NCBI GenBank assembly: GCA_963704475.1
Contig: OY969900.1
Location: 1 to 64,000, forward strand
Reading direction: 5' to 3'
DNA length: 64,000 bases
Source of the DNA: UBA9655 sp963704475
GTDB lineage: Bacteria > Pseudomonadota > Alphaproteobacteria > UBA9655
In this document: piece after piece, positions 49,629 to 60,387 of the stretch
Layout of the letters: the number at the start of each line of letters is the position of its first letter
Numbering within the stretch: position 1 is the first letter of the stretch
The notes under the pieces: model-generated
Told to the model about the DNA's origin: nothing
The model's input: only the letters and a program-made list of their open reading frames with translations
The model's database searches: none
Program-made: the position numbers and the translations under genes

Positions 49629-49658
49629 TAGATAAGCATAAATTAAAGAAATTCTCAA
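49629..49658 (-). promoter_or_regulatory. Predicted promoter of the 6S RNA
   Basis: On the minus strand, TTGAGA (complement of 49653-49658) and TTATCT/TATCTA (49629-49635) have 17-18 bases between. A start about 7 nt on would fall at the closing stem of the RNA. Confidence 0.5.
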
Positions 49659-49819
49659 ACTCTTAATTATACGGATCAAAAGGAGTGTTGAGCTGAGATC
49701 CATAGGTAAACGTTCTTATCTCACCCCGGATCCCTACCCCCAAAGGGATGACACGAGGGGGCGGGGATCCAGGGGCTGAGACACAATCGCGTTAACTATC
49801 TAAATGAGGGAATTGCAAA

Positions 49820-49957
49820 ATTGAACCAACCCTTGTCATCCTCGGGCTAGAAAAGGTTTGTTTTTCGAAGGAAAACATTACCTTTTCTTGAACCGAGGAT
49901 TTTGCTTCTTTTGAGAAGATCCTCGATGAAGTTCTAGGATGACAACCGGGAAAAAAT
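49820..49957. repeat. Dispersed 'tcatcctcg' repeat, copy 2
   Basis: Nearly the same as 19301-19400: CATCCTCGGGCTAGAAAAGG ... GGAAAACATTACCTTTTCTTGAACCGAGG ... GATCCTCGATGAAGTTCTAGGATGACA. The two ends are inverted. Shorter relatives are at 53885-53950. It lies in the gap between the 6S RNA and the iron permease gene, which otherwise shows no gene. Confidence 0.8.
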
Positions 49958-49969
49958 TTTGCAATTCCC

Positions 49970-50380
49970 TCAAATATCAACTTTTTTCGTGTCTTTCTTT
50001 CCTTTGACAAGCCCATCACGAGAGGTGCGTGCGAGTTCTTCATACTTATTTTTGATATAATTCAGCTGTCCTTCAGTCAATTCTTCAAGATCGAGAAGGG
50101 AATTGTGCGCTCCCTTTTGTGCACGAATAAGTTCGTCCAGTTTAATCTGAATCGCTTCTCCCTCACGATTTTGGGTATTTTGGATCAGAAAGACCATAAG
50201 AAATGTCACAATTGTTGTTCCTGTATTGATAACAAGCTGCCAGGTGTCAGAAAAAGAAAAGAGACGGCCCGAAACAAGCCATACAAGAACAATCACACAC
50301 GCAAGGACAAAGCTGATCGGCTGGCCCGAGATATAAGAAATAAACCTTGAAAAATTAGAAAAACGTTGTTGTAGATTCAT
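49970..50380 (-). CDS. Low-affinity iron permease-like membrane protein
   Basis: The protein has 136 residues. Two hydrophobic helices (ISFVLACVIVLVWLVSG, about 22-38; LVINTGTTIVTFLMVFLIQNTQNREGEAIQIKLDELIRA, about 50-88) followed by a charged helix are the signature of this small family (Pfam low-affinity iron permease). The iron role is inferred from the family name only. Confidence 0.8.
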   Translation of the reverse strand: MNLQQRFSNFSRFISYISGQPISFVLACVIVLVWLVSGRLFSFSDTWQLVINTGTTIVTFLMVFLIQNTQNREGEAIQIKLDELIRAQKGAHNSLLDLEELTEGQLNYIKNKYEELARTSRDGLVKGKKDTKKVDI

Positions 50381-50464
50381 ATTAAGATACTCCTTTTTAT
50401 CTGGAGAATATCATGATCGTTCTTATTAACATAGAGATTTTTCGGATAAGAATAGACGGCTTAC

Positions 50465-51580
50465 TTAACGTCCCTCTCCTCTCCCTCTAAACTCTACCAA
50501 AGAAACTGGGACCTTTATTTCTTTTCCCTTACGCAAAAGAATGACCTCACTTTTTCCCTGAAGAGGCGCCATCGCAACATGATAATCAAAAGAGATATCA
50601 TCTGCAATTTTATGCCCATTTAAAGCCGTAATAAAATCACCCACCCTGATCCCTGCAACTGCTGCAGGTCCTTTTGGAGCAACATTTTTGACAGAAACGC
50701 CATAAGAATGTAACCCGCCTAAAGCTTTGGCTGATTCGGGAGAGACGGGCTCCACATCAAGGCCTATCCAGGGATGGGGAATTTCTCCCCCTTTTTTTGT
50801 ACTCTCAAGGATGGGAATGGCTAGAGCAATGGGAATGGCAAAACCAATCCCCATTGACCCTCCACTTTCGGAATAAATAGCCGTGTTAATCCCAATAAAA
50901 CGTCCATCAGTTGTAATCAACGGACCGCCTGAATTTCCTGGATTTATGGCCGCATCCGTTTGGATAAACGTGTTGAAATCATTAATTCCTTTTTGGGTAT
51001 GGTTTAAAGCAGATATGATTCCATTTGTAACCGTCTGTCCAATGCCAAAGGGATTACCAATTGCCAACACAAGATCCCCCACTTCAATATCTTCTTGAGG
51101 ATCTACAGTTAAAAAGGGAAAGTCTCCGTCCCCTTCTATTTTTAACAACACAAGGTCTGTCTTTTTATCCGTTAAAATGACTTTGGCTTTAAACTCTCTT
51201 TGATCAGCAAGCATCACTTGAATGAGACCAGCCCCTTTAATCACATGGTAATTTGTAAGGATAAAACCATCTTTACTAACAAGAACACCTGACCCCAAAG
51301 AAAGATCGTCACGATCTGGATCCTTTTTTCCTTCCAGTCGATCAAAAAATTTCCCAAAGAAAGGGTCATTCATTAAGGTGAGTTTTGAAGGGTCTAGATC
51401 TGGGTGCTGTATGGCATAAATATTTACAATAGCTGGGGCTACCTTCTTAATAACAGGGGAAAAACTCAAGATTATTTCTTTCCGCGTGCGTGGGATATGT
51501 TTGCAGTCTTGAACTTCTCCGCACGACGTACAGAAAAAAGAAAGAGAGAGAAAAAAGAAGCTTGTTTTTAAAAGGCGCAT
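50465..51580 (-). CDS. Do/HtrA-like trypsin-type periplasmic protease
   Basis: The protein has 371 residues from the ATG at 51580. The signal peptide MRLLKTSFFFLSLSFFCTSC exports it; the lipobox is not canonical. Catalytic residues: His in LTNYHVIKGA, Asp in KKTDLVLLKI, Ser in INPGNSGGPLI. One C-terminal PDZ domain (GIRVGDFITALNGHKIAD). The single PDZ and length resemble DegS/DegQ-like quality-control proteases. Confidence 0.92.
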   Translation of the reverse strand: MRLLKTSFFFLSLSFFCTSCGEVQDCKHIPRTRKEIILSFSPVIKKVAPAIVNIYAIQHPDLDPSKLTLMNDPFFGKFFDRLEGKKDPDRDDLSLGSGVLVSKDGFILTNYHVIKGAGLIQVMLADQREFKAKVILTDKKTDLVLLKIEGDGDFPFLTVDPQEDIEVGDLVLAIGNPFGIGQTVTNGIISALNHTQKGINDFNTFIQTDAAINPGNSGGPLITTDGRFIGINTAIYSESGGSMGIGFAIPIALAIPILESTKKGGEIPHPWIGLDVEPVSPESAKALGGLHSYGVSVKNVAPKGPAAVAGIRVGDFITALNGHKIADDISFDYHVAMAPLQGKSEVILLRKGKEIKVPVSLVEFRGRGEGR

Positions 51581-51656
51581 AGTCACTATTCGGCACCTTG
51601 CATGATTATTGAAATTGAATTATTTTCACACATAGCATCTTAAAAAAGGATAAACA

Positions 51657-52577
51657 GTGCCGCAGAAATTCTTCCATCTTCTCTCAGTCTTTGCAGCTTG
51701 TTGTGTGCTAGCTGCATGCTCAACCGAGCGAGAAATCCGCGTCACGTCAGGCCCTTGTACACCCGCACCTAAAAAAGCCACAAGCAGACCTTATCAAATA
51801 AAGGGCATCTGGTATTACCCTCAGCCTCATTTTGAATATGATGATGTGGGAATCGCCTCTTATTATGGGGGCGGGGATGTTTTCCATGGCCGTCCTACGG
51901 CAATAGGCGAAACCTTTGATATGAATGGTGTGACCGCTGCCCATAAGACATTGCCACTTCCTTGTATTGCAGAAGTCACAAATCTGGAGAATGGCCGCCA
52001 AATTACACTTAAAGTCAATGACCGGGGGCCATTTGTAGACGGGCGTATTATTGATGTTTCCCGAAGGGTGGCCCAGCTTTTAGGCTTTGAAGGGAAGGGA
52101 ACAGCAAAAGTACGTGTCCGCACGCTTATCCTAGAAAGTTTAGCGCTCAATAAAATGAGCCCCGATATGAATGCCTCACCAATAATGCTAGCCGACGCCT
52201 CACCTCCTCCTGCTGCTCCCGTTAAGCTTATTCCTGTATCCGCCCCTGCAGTAGCAGCTGTATCCGCCCCTGCACTGGCAGTATCTGCACCTGCACTTGC
52301 AGTTATCTCTGAATCTCCATCTCTTGCTTCAAGAACATCCCCGGCCCCTCTTTCAACAGGAATTTTTGTGGATATAGGCGGATTTGAATCTCACAACCAC
52401 GCAAGCATAGCCTCTCAAAAACTAGCAAGCATGGCCGATTCGCCCATTCAACCTATGAAAGGAAGAGGCGACCAGCACGTGGTGCGTATTGGACCTCTTG
52501 CCAGTCTCTCTAGAGCAAACCAACTCCTTGATCTATTGAGTGACGCCGGGCATCAGGCTAGAATTGTCAACCGATAA
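51657..52577 (+). CDS. rlpA: RlpA-family septal ring lipoprotein
   Basis: The protein has 306 residues from a GTG preceded by AAAGGA. Lipobox LAAC near residue 21 gives a lipoprotein. The double-psi beta-barrel (IASYYGGGDVFHGRPTAIGETFDMNGVTAAHKTLPLPC ... VNDRGPFVDGRIIDVSRRVAQLLGF, about 65-150) has the catalytic Asp of lytic transglycosylases. An Ala/Pro/Val linker (about 190-230) leads to a SPOR domain (about 235-306) that binds denuded septal glycan. It lies 170 nt before the D,D-carboxypeptidase gene. Confidence 0.92.
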   Translation: MPQKFFHLLSVFAACCVLAACSTEREIRVTSGPCTPAPKKATSRPYQIKGIWYYPQPHFEYDDVGIASYYGGGDVFHGRPTAIGETFDMNGVTAAHKTLPLPCIAEVTNLENGRQITLKVNDRGPFVDGRIIDVSRRVAQLLGFEGKGTAKVRVRTLILESLALNKMSPDMNASPIMLADASPPPAAPVKLIPVSAPAVAAVSAPALAVSAPALAVISESPSLASRTSPAPLSTGIFVDIGGFESHNHASIASQKLASMADSPIQPMKGRGDQHVVRIGPLASLSRANQLLDLLSDAGHQARIVNR

Positions 52578-52614
52578 AGGAAATGAATATGTGCCATAAA
52601 CGCGTCCTCCTGAA

Positions 52615-52745
52615 CTTACACGCTGTCATCCTGAACTTGTTTCAGGACCTTATGACCATAAGATCCCGGATCAAGTCCGGGATGACAAAAAAGGACCTCA
52701 TGACAATGGGATCCCGAAATAAATTCGGGATGACAAGGGGGGTCG
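52615..52745. repeat. Dispersed LVSG/NLFQD-family repeats between rlpA and the carboxypeptidase gene
   Basis: GTCATCCTGAACTTGTTTCAGGACC, then GATCCCGGATCAAGTCCGGGATGAC, then GATCCCGAAATAAATTCGGGATGAC are three units of the family in a row. The frame is open through them (AVILNLFQDLM) into the downstream gene. Confidence 0.8.
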
Positions 52746-52747
52746 GG

Positions 52748-53857
52748 ATGACAGTTGGTATATTTTTAAGCCTTCTCTCGTCCGCCCAGGCCCTTGAGCT
52801 GCAAGCTCCTCAGGCGTATATGGTTGATCTTCAAACAGGAACGGTGCTGTTTGATAAAAATTCTACTCAAAAAATGCCCCCCTCGTCGATGTCAAAGATC
52901 ATGACGGCCCACCTTGTTTTCGAACGGCTTAAAAGTGGCGATATTAAGCTCACTGATACCCTTCCTGTAAGCAAGGAAGCCTGGCAAACGGGGGGAACTA
53001 AGATGTTTGTAAACGTTGATTCATCCGTCAATATTGAAGATTTACTCAAAGGAGTCATCGTCCAATCAGGAAATGATGCGTGCGTTGTTCTTGCTGAAGG
53101 ACTTTCAGGAACTGAGGCAGCTTTTGCGGAAGAAGCAACACGCAAAGCCCATGAAATGGGGGCAACCAACACAACATTTCGTAATGCAACCGGCTTACCA
53201 GATGAAGCGCATCTCACAACAGCAAAAGATTTGGCTCTTATTGCAGAAAAAACGATCCGAGAGTTTCCAGAGTTTTACACAAAATATTATGGGTTGAAAG
53301 AGTTTACCTACAACAATATCAAGCAAGGCAATCGCAACACCTTGCTTTCTAAAAATATCGGCGCTGATGGCATGAAAACAGGTCATACAGACGCAGGCGG
53401 GTATGGCATTGTGGCCAGCGCTAAACAAGGAGATCGGCGGATTATTATGGTCATCAATGGACTCCCCTCCATGCAAGCACGGGAAAAAGAGGCCATGGCT
53501 CTTCTCAACTGGGGATTTAATTACTTTAAAAATTATAAAATTTTTGGAAAAGGAGCCGTCGTTGACGTTGTGGATGTGTGGGGAGGAACGGAAAAGACAG
53601 TCCCTCTCGTCGCAGGCCAAGATATCATTATGACACTCCCGCGAAGCCAACGAAAAGATTTGAAAGTAAAACTTGTTTACGACTCCCCTCTTGCGGCACC
53701 TCTTAAAGCAGGAGAGAAGGTGGGCATCATAGAAATCACGACCCCCACACATGGTGTTAAGGAAATTCCTCTATACGTCGGGAAAGATGTCCCACGCGCT
53801 TGGTTTCACACCCGTATTAAGAACTCCGTGACTTACCTTTTGTTCGGGAAATATTAA
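52748..53857 (+). CDS. D-alanyl-D-alanine carboxypeptidase (PBP5/6 family)
   Basis: I place the start at 52748 (MTVGIFLSLLSSAQA), which begins a proper signal peptide and has AAGGGG 7 nt before it. The frame is open back to 52583 through dispersed repeats, and a start there (52589) would bury the signal peptide by 53 residues. Active site: SMSK (SxxK), SGN in VQSGNDACVV, and KTGHTD. The C-terminal PBP5 domain ends with an amphipathic segment (RAWFHTRIKNSVTYLLFGKY). It trims peptidoglycan pentapeptides. Confidence 0.9.
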   Translation: MTVGIFLSLLSSAQALELQAPQAYMVDLQTGTVLFDKNSTQKMPPSSMSKIMTAHLVFERLKSGDIKLTDTLPVSKEAWQTGGTKMFVNVDSSVNIEDLLKGVIVQSGNDACVVLAEGLSGTEAAFAEEATRKAHEMGATNTTFRNATGLPDEAHLTTAKDLALIAEKTIREFPEFYTKYYGLKEFTYNNIKQGNRNTLLSKNIGADGMKTGHTDAGGYGIVASAKQGDRRIIMVINGLPSMQAREKEAMALLNWGFNYFKNYKIFGKGAVVDVVDVWGGTEKTVPLVAGQDIIMTLPRSQRKDLKVKLVYDSPLAAPLKAGEKVGIIEITTPTHGVKEIPLYVGKDVPRAWFHTRIKNSVTYLLFGKY

Positions 53858-53972
53858 GTACGGAGTGTGCAGGCTCTAACTTTGTTGTCATCCTCGAATA
53901 GAAATGCTTAATTTTCATAGAAAAAAACTCGAAGATGACAACAGAGACAAATTTTGTTCACGGAGCATAGAA

Positions 53973-54689
53973 ATGCTAGAATTCTCTACCCACCTTACCC
54001 ATTCCCTCCCTCAAAAAGGGGGGGGTATTGTTCACTCTCCCTTCATTACCTTTGAGGGAGGAGAAGGGTCAGGAAAATCCACCCAAATTGACCTTCTCTA
54101 CCGCAAGCTCTTACAGATAGGCGTTGATGTTATCTCGTGTCGTGAACCTGGTGGAACACCAGGTGCTGAAGAAATTCGCGCCCTCCTCCTCAAAGGAGAC
54201 GAAGAGAGGTGGACACCTGTAACAGAAGCTCTTTTAATGAGCGCCGCTCGCGCAGACCTGGTCCAAAAACGAATCCTTCCTCACCTAGAGAAGGGAGGAT
54301 GGGTCTTATGTGATCGCTTTACCGACTCAACGATCGCATATCAAGGGTATGGGCATGGGTTAGGATACGACCCCATTGTGCGCCTTAATCAATTTACGGT
54401 TGGCTCTTTAGAGCCGGCTTTAACCTTTATTTTTCAACTCGATCCTCACATAGGGCTTGAGCGAACCGCCCTTCGCGTTGAGGGAGAAGACCGGTATGAG
54501 CGTTTTGATTTTACCTTTCATCAAAAAGTAGAGAAAGGTTATACAGACATTTTAAGAAAAAACCCCAAACGCTGCGTAGCCATTAATGCGTTTGACGATA
54601 TTGATGTCATTGCAGAACATATTTTTGAAATAGTCTGCCAGCGGTTTGGGGCCACTCTTGCCTCTTCCTCCTCAAACCTTACGCCATAG
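53973..54689 (+). CDS. tmk: Thymidylate kinase
   Basis: The protein has 238 residues from the ATG at 53973, preceded by GGAG; an earlier ATG at 53904 lies in a repeat. P-loop FEGGEGSGKSTQ, DRFTDSTIAYQG (DRY/F motif) and lid EGEDRYERFDFTFH are all present. About 25 extra residues before the P-loop (MLEFSTHLTHSLPQKGGGI) are unusual. It makes dTDP for DNA synthesis. Confidence 0.94.
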   Translation: MLEFSTHLTHSLPQKGGGIVHSPFITFEGGEGSGKSTQIDLLYRKLLQIGVDVISCREPGGTPGAEEIRALLLKGDEERWTPVTEALLMSAARADLVQKRILPHLEKGGWVLCDRFTDSTIAYQGYGHGLGYDPIVRLNQFTVGSLEPALTFIFQLDPHIGLERTALRVEGEDRYERFDFTFHQKVEKGYTDILRKNPKRCVAINAFDDIDVIAEHIFEIVCQRFGATLASSSSNLTP

Positions 54690-55005
54690 ACCCCAGGTTA
54701 TTATTCGCAACCATCGCATAGGCGTGGAGAGCTTGCTGGTGGAGGTGTATTTCCTCCACTTTGTGTGCCAGCGCTTCTTGTTGAACGTTAAGGACAGAGT
54801 AAAGCTTTGAGAGCGCGCTTTGAAGAACGTTAAGGTCTTTTTTCAAAACCTGATTTGAAGCAATGTCCATGGTTTGGACTTCCATTGAGAGATCTGTCAC
54901 TGTTTTGTCGAGAGAGGCAAGCTCTACAAGGGGTTCTTTTGCGTAAGATTCACATAAAGAATCAAGTTTTAGGATTGCTTCTTTTACAAGATCTGTTGTT
55001 AACAT
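54679..55005 (-). CDS. Small coiled-coil protein of unknown function
   Basis: The protein has 108 residues, starting after an AGGAGGGACC site, and convergent with tmk (11-nt overlap). It is all-helical with heptad-like Leu spacing (LNVLQSALSKLYSVLNVQQEALAHKVEEI). It is somewhat like a FlgN-type chaperone in length and helix layout, but no flagellar genes are nearby, so I leave it unassigned. Confidence 0.55.
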   Translation of the reverse strand: MLTTDLVKEAILKLDSLCESYAKEPLVELASLDKTVTDLSMEVQTMDIASNQVLKKDLNVLQSALSKLYSVLNVQQEALAHKVEEIHLHQQALHAYAMVANNNLGSMA

Positions 55006-55287
55006 AGGTCCCTCCTTATTGTGAAATTGACGAAATATCTACTACTGTGTTTATCTTATCACACTTAGCATGATACAACAGAAAAATCTTCATACTTTGT
55101 TAAGACTTTCTCGGTACGAATTGATAAAAAAGGAAAAATTCTTACATGCAGCGAAAATTGAAAATTTACCTAACCCTTGTCCCAAAGATTTAAAGAGCCA
55201 AAGGATCTTCAGGCCAAAAAGTGCTGAGATTTTCTTCAAAAATCAAACACTTCTAGCCAGAAGATGACAACTGGGGCACAAGTCCTT

Positions 55288-55316
55288 GCGTTTTTATTCG
55301 TTTCTTGATATAAGCT
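55288..55316 (+). promoter_or_regulatory. Predicted promoter of rpmI-rplT
   Basis: TTGCGT (55288-55293) and TATAAG (55311-55316) have a 17-base spacer, about 80 nt before rpmI. The 392-nt gene-free stretch 55006-55397 otherwise holds only a partial repeat (GCTGAGATTTTCTTC ... TAGCCAGAAGATGACAAC). Confidence 0.45.
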
Positions 55317-55397
55317 CAAGGATCTCTAGGCTCAGGCAAAGGGGAATCCCGGGCATGCCAACCTAGAATTTATTCATATAGTTAAAGAGATGAGAAA

Positions 55398-55598
55398 ATG
55401 CCCAAGCTAAAAACGAAGAGCAGCGTAAAGAAACGCTTTCGCCTGACAGGAACTGGTAAAGTCATTATGGCTCAGGCAAATAAACGACATGGAATGCGCA
55501 AACGGTCGCCTGAAATGCGGCGAACGGCACGTGGTACGGCGATCATGAGAGAATGTGACGCCAAAATTGTGCGTCGTTTTATGCCCTATGGTATTTAA
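55398..55598 (+). CDS. rpmI: 50S ribosomal protein L35
   Basis: The protein has 66 residues, the usual length, and begins MPKLKTKSSVKKRFRLTGTGKV. It precedes rplT by 12 nt. The usual upstream infC is absent from this locus. Confidence 0.97.
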   Translation: MPKLKTKSSVKKRFRLTGTGKVIMAQANKRHGMRKRSPEMRRTARGTAIMRECDAKIVRRFMPYGI

Positions 55599-55610
55599 GG
55601 AGATTGAGTC

Positions 55611-55964
55611 ATGGCCCATGTAAAACGCGGAATCACCACCCACGCCCGTCATAAAAAAGTCCTAAAGCTTGCTAAAGGATATCGCGGACGTTCCAAGAAT
55701 TGTTACCGAATTGCCCTCCAGCGCGTTGAAAAAGCGCTGCAGTATGCCTATCGCGATCGCCGCACCCGCAAGCGCGATTTTCGTGCCCTTTGGATCCAAC
55801 GCATTAATGCGGCAGTTCGGACCTATGGATTAACTTACTCACGGTTCATCAATGGCCTTACAAAGGCTGGCATTGAAGTTGACCGGAAAGTTTTATCTGA
55901 TCTTGCAATCCATGAACCTCTTGCTTTTAAAGAGATTGTGCAGTCAGTAATCAGTAGTCAGTGA
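55611..55964 (+). CDS. rplT: 50S ribosomal protein L20
   Basis: The protein has 117 residues. KRGITTHARHKKVLKLAKGYRGRSKNCYRIALQRVEKALQYAYRDRRTRKRDFRALWIQRIN is diagnostic. It is an early 50S assembly protein and, in other bacteria, represses its own operon. The last residues (QSVISSQ) run into a dispersed repeat. Confidence 0.97.
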   Translation: MAHVKRGITTHARHKKVLKLAKGYRGRSKNCYRIALQRVEKALQYAYRDRRTRKRDFRALWIQRINAAVRTYGLTYSRFINGLTKAGIEVDRKVLSDLAIHEPLAFKEIVQSVISSQ

Positions 55965-56080
55965 TCGGTTGTCAGTGTCGAACTTACTTCGGGATCTTAT
56001 CGTCATGGGCTCCACTCTTTGTCACCCTGAAACAAGTTCGGGATGACAAAACGCTGATAACTGACTACTGATAACTGATG
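55940..56080. repeat. Composite dispersed repeats between rplT and lipA
   Basis: CAGTCAGTAATCAGTAGTCAGTGATCGG is mirrored by CTGATAACTGACTACTGATAACTGATGAC. Between them lies an LVSG/NLFQD palindrome (CCTGAAACAAGTTCGGGATGACA). One repeat is thus nested in another, and it touches both flanking genes. Confidence 0.7.
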
Positions 56081-56971
56081 ACTATACCAAAACCCGACTG
56101 GATCCGCGTAAGAGCCCCTGTTTCGAAGGAATATCACGAAACACACGCACTGATGCGCCGCCAAAAACTCAATACGGTCTGTGAAGAAGCGGCATGCCCT
56201 AACATCGGCGAATGTTGGGCTAAAAAGCATGCAACCATTATGATTTTGGGGAGTGTCTGCACCCGGGCGTGTCGGTTTTGTAATATTGCCACAGGGCGCC
56301 CCGATTTGCTTGACCCCCATGAACCAGAACGTGTGGGTAAGACGATTGCAGAAATGGGCCTCCATCATATCGTTGTGACCTCTGTAGATCGAGATGACTT
56401 AGAAGACGGTGGAGCCCACCATTTTGCCGAGACAATCCAAGCAATTCGAACATACGCCCCTCAAACAACGATTGAAGTTTTGACGCCCGATTTCTTGCGA
56501 AAACCAGGCGCCATCGAAATCGTCGTGAAGGCTCGTCCTGATGTGTATAACCACAATCTTGAGACTGTACCTCGTCTCTATGCAGATGTACGCCCAGGTG
56601 CCCGGTATTTCCATTCCTTGCGGCTTTTACAGACCGTTAAAGACCTGGATCCCTCCCTTTTTACAAAATCAGGCATCATGGTGGGCCTTGGAGAAGAAAA
56701 GGGAGAAGTCTACCAAGTCATGGATGATTTGCGCGCAGCTTCTGTTGATTTTATGACCATCGGTCAATACCTTCAGCCAACCCCTCGCCATCACAAACTT
56801 GATCGATTTGTCACCCCAGATGAGTTTGAAGATTACGCAAAAATGGCAAAAGGGAAGGGATTTTTGATGGTATCGGCCTCTCCCTTAACTCGCTCCTCTT
56901 ATCATGCAGGGGATGATTTTACCCGCCTGAGAGAAGCGCGCGCTGCACAATTAGCGCAAAAAGACCAATGA
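56078..56971 (+). CDS. lipA: Lipoyl synthase
   Basis: The protein has 297 residues. The auxiliary cluster motif CEEAACPNIGEC (about 34-45), radical-SAM motif CTRACRFC (CxxxCxxC, about 61-68) and C-terminal RSSYHAGD complete the family set. It adds two sulfurs to octanoyl groups on the E2 or H proteins. It is followed directly by the RatA/Coq10-like gene, a common alphaproteobacterial pair. Confidence 0.97.
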   Translation: MTIPKPDWIRVRAPVSKEYHETHALMRRQKLNTVCEEAACPNIGECWAKKHATIMILGSVCTRACRFCNIATGRPDLLDPHEPERVGKTIAEMGLHHIVVTSVDRDDLEDGGAHHFAETIQAIRTYAPQTTIEVLTPDFLRKPGAIEIVVKARPDVYNHNLETVPRLYADVRPGARYFHSLRLLQTVKDLDPSLFTKSGIMVGLGEEKGEVYQVMDDLRAASVDFMTIGQYLQPTPRHHKLDRFVTPDEFEDYAKMAKGKGFLMVSASPLTRSSYHAGDDFTRLREARAAQLAQKDQ

Positions 56972-56972
56972 C

Positions 56973-57422
56973 ATGGGGACACGACTTCATACCCACTCCC
57001 TTCCCTACACACCGGAACAACTCTATGACCTCGTGGCAGATATAGAAAAATACCCTGAATTTTTGCCCTGGTGTCAAAACGCCCGTATTCTTTCTAAATC
57101 AGAGACAGAAATTGTGGCGGACCTTAGTGTGGGGTACAAATTTTTCCAAGAAACCTTTCGCTCCCGCGTTCATTTAACACCAAAAACCCGTATTGATGTT
57201 GAGTATATCAAAGGACCTTTTCATCATTTAAAGAATCATTGGACTTTCAAAGAAGGCCCTGATCAGGAAACAACCATTGATTTTTTTATTGATTTTCAGT
57301 TTAAAAATAGCTTCTTTCAACGCGCAACACAGGCAGTGTTTGAAACAGCCTTCGACAAGATGTTGGATGCCTTTGAAAAACGAGCTAAGGAGGTGTGTGG
57401 GGATAAGACACACAACAAGTAA
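56973..57422 (+). CDS. RatA/Coq10-type START-domain protein
   Basis: The protein has 149 residues. START-like fold with LVADIEKYPEFLPWCQNARIL near the N-terminus and the amphipathic C-terminal helix ATQAVFETAFDKMLDAFEKRA. Related proteins bind ubiquinone (Coq10) or act on ribosome subunit joining (RatA). The position after lipA favours a quinone or respiratory role; that is inference. Confidence 0.88.
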   Translation: MGTRLHTHSLPYTPEQLYDLVADIEKYPEFLPWCQNARILSKSETEIVADLSVGYKFFQETFRSRVHLTPKTRIDVEYIKGPFHHLKNHWTFKEGPDQETTIDFFIDFQFKNSFFQRATQAVFETAFDKMLDAFEKRAKEVCGDKTHNK

Positions 57423-57470
57423 CCAGGGAGCATACAAACTACACAGAGGATTAGGTAAACACTTATTATC

Positions 57471-59257
<1,787 letters not shown>

Positions 59258-59261
<4 letters not shown>

Positions 59262-59671
59262 GAGAATAGGATGCTGATGCTGATGCTGATTGTGTTGGTT
59301 AGGTAAATTTTTAGAATACACACACCTGCTATAAGGACTAACAACATACTCAAAAACTTTGTGGCAAACACAAGGCCCCCCCGCGTCCCCTCATGGGGGA
59401 TATAATCTTCCCAAATTACCTGCATGCCAAGGGCGCCATGATAAAATAAGACAAACATAAATAAAATTGAAAGGCTCACCGTCCAAGGAGACGATAACCA
59501 GAAACAGACCTGCTCAAAAGGGGCAGAGATTAATATGATGAACGTACTCACAAACCAAAGACTGAGGGGAATAAGAGCGATGGCCGTAACTCGTTGAGCA
59601 ATCCAATGAGATCTGCCTTTTTTTGCCGATCCAGAGCCTTTTGCACGATGAAGATCTGTCTCAAACGTCAT
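59258..59671 (-). CDS. sdhD: Succinate dehydrogenase membrane anchor subunit D
   Basis: The protein has 137 residues, three membrane helices, and the heme/quinone motif FYHGALGMQVIWEDYI. It overlaps sdhC by 4 nt. The end is odd: a short GAT-GCT repeat gives NTISISISILFS at the C-terminus. Confidence 0.9.
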
Positions 59672-60069
59672 GACAAAATGCTCTCACAAAAAAATCCTAT
59701 GCCCCAGGAGATAAGCGTTAATACAATTGAGCTTATCACAACCAGCCAACCGGTGAAACGAACAGTCGACATCTCAAACCCATATCCTAAATCCCATAGC
59801 AAATGCCGCATACCATTACACAAATGATAAAAGAAAGAAAACGACCATCCGCCAAGGACAACGAGGCCAAGAGGATGGAGGAGAAGATGTTGAAAAACCG
59901 TGTAAGAATGAGGGCCCATACTCAATACAATAAACCATATCGCCCATAGAATGGACCCCCCAAACAGAACAATCCCTGTTGCGCGGTGCAGAACTGAAAG
60001 AAGGGAGGTGATCTGGATCTTATAGACTTGAAGGTGAGGGGAGAGGGGACGCTTGTTTTCGAGGATCAT
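59668..60069 (-). CDS. sdhC: Succinate dehydrogenase cytochrome b556 subunit C
   Basis: The protein has 133 residues and three helices. RPLSPHLQVYKIQITSLLSVLHRATGIVL at the start and the heme motif FYHLCNGMRHLLWDLGYGFE are diagnostic. First gene of the sdhCDA unit. Confidence 0.94.
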   Translation of the reverse strand: MILENKRPLSPHLQVYKIQITSLLSVLHRATGIVLFGGSILWAIWFIVLSMGPHSYTVFQHLLLHPLGLVVLGGWSFSFFYHLCNGMRHLLWDLGYGFEMSTVRFTGWLVVISSIVLTLISWGIGFFCESILS

Positions 60070-60121
60070 TCTTGGTCCTTATTATGCTTTCATACCTTGC
60101 TTCTAGTGGCACGGTGAAGAA

Positions 60122-60198
<77 letters not shown>

Positions 60199-60387
60199 CG
60201 AGGGAGTATTTTTTGAGATACATGAGCTGGAAGCACAAGTCAAGGCCACACGTGCAGTGTAGAAGTACAGCGGTGTAGCAGTAAGACGGTGTAGTAGTAG
60301 GACGACTGTCAGCATTTTTGCATGTAATCATTGACTATTCATTAAAATCCATCCTTATACTGATCACTGCTACACTGAAGGACCGCT

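Noticed and set aside
49792..50043. Minus-strand frame over the 'tcatcctcg' repeat.
   Set aside because: It is repeat sequence also present at 19229-19515 and lacks a start signal.
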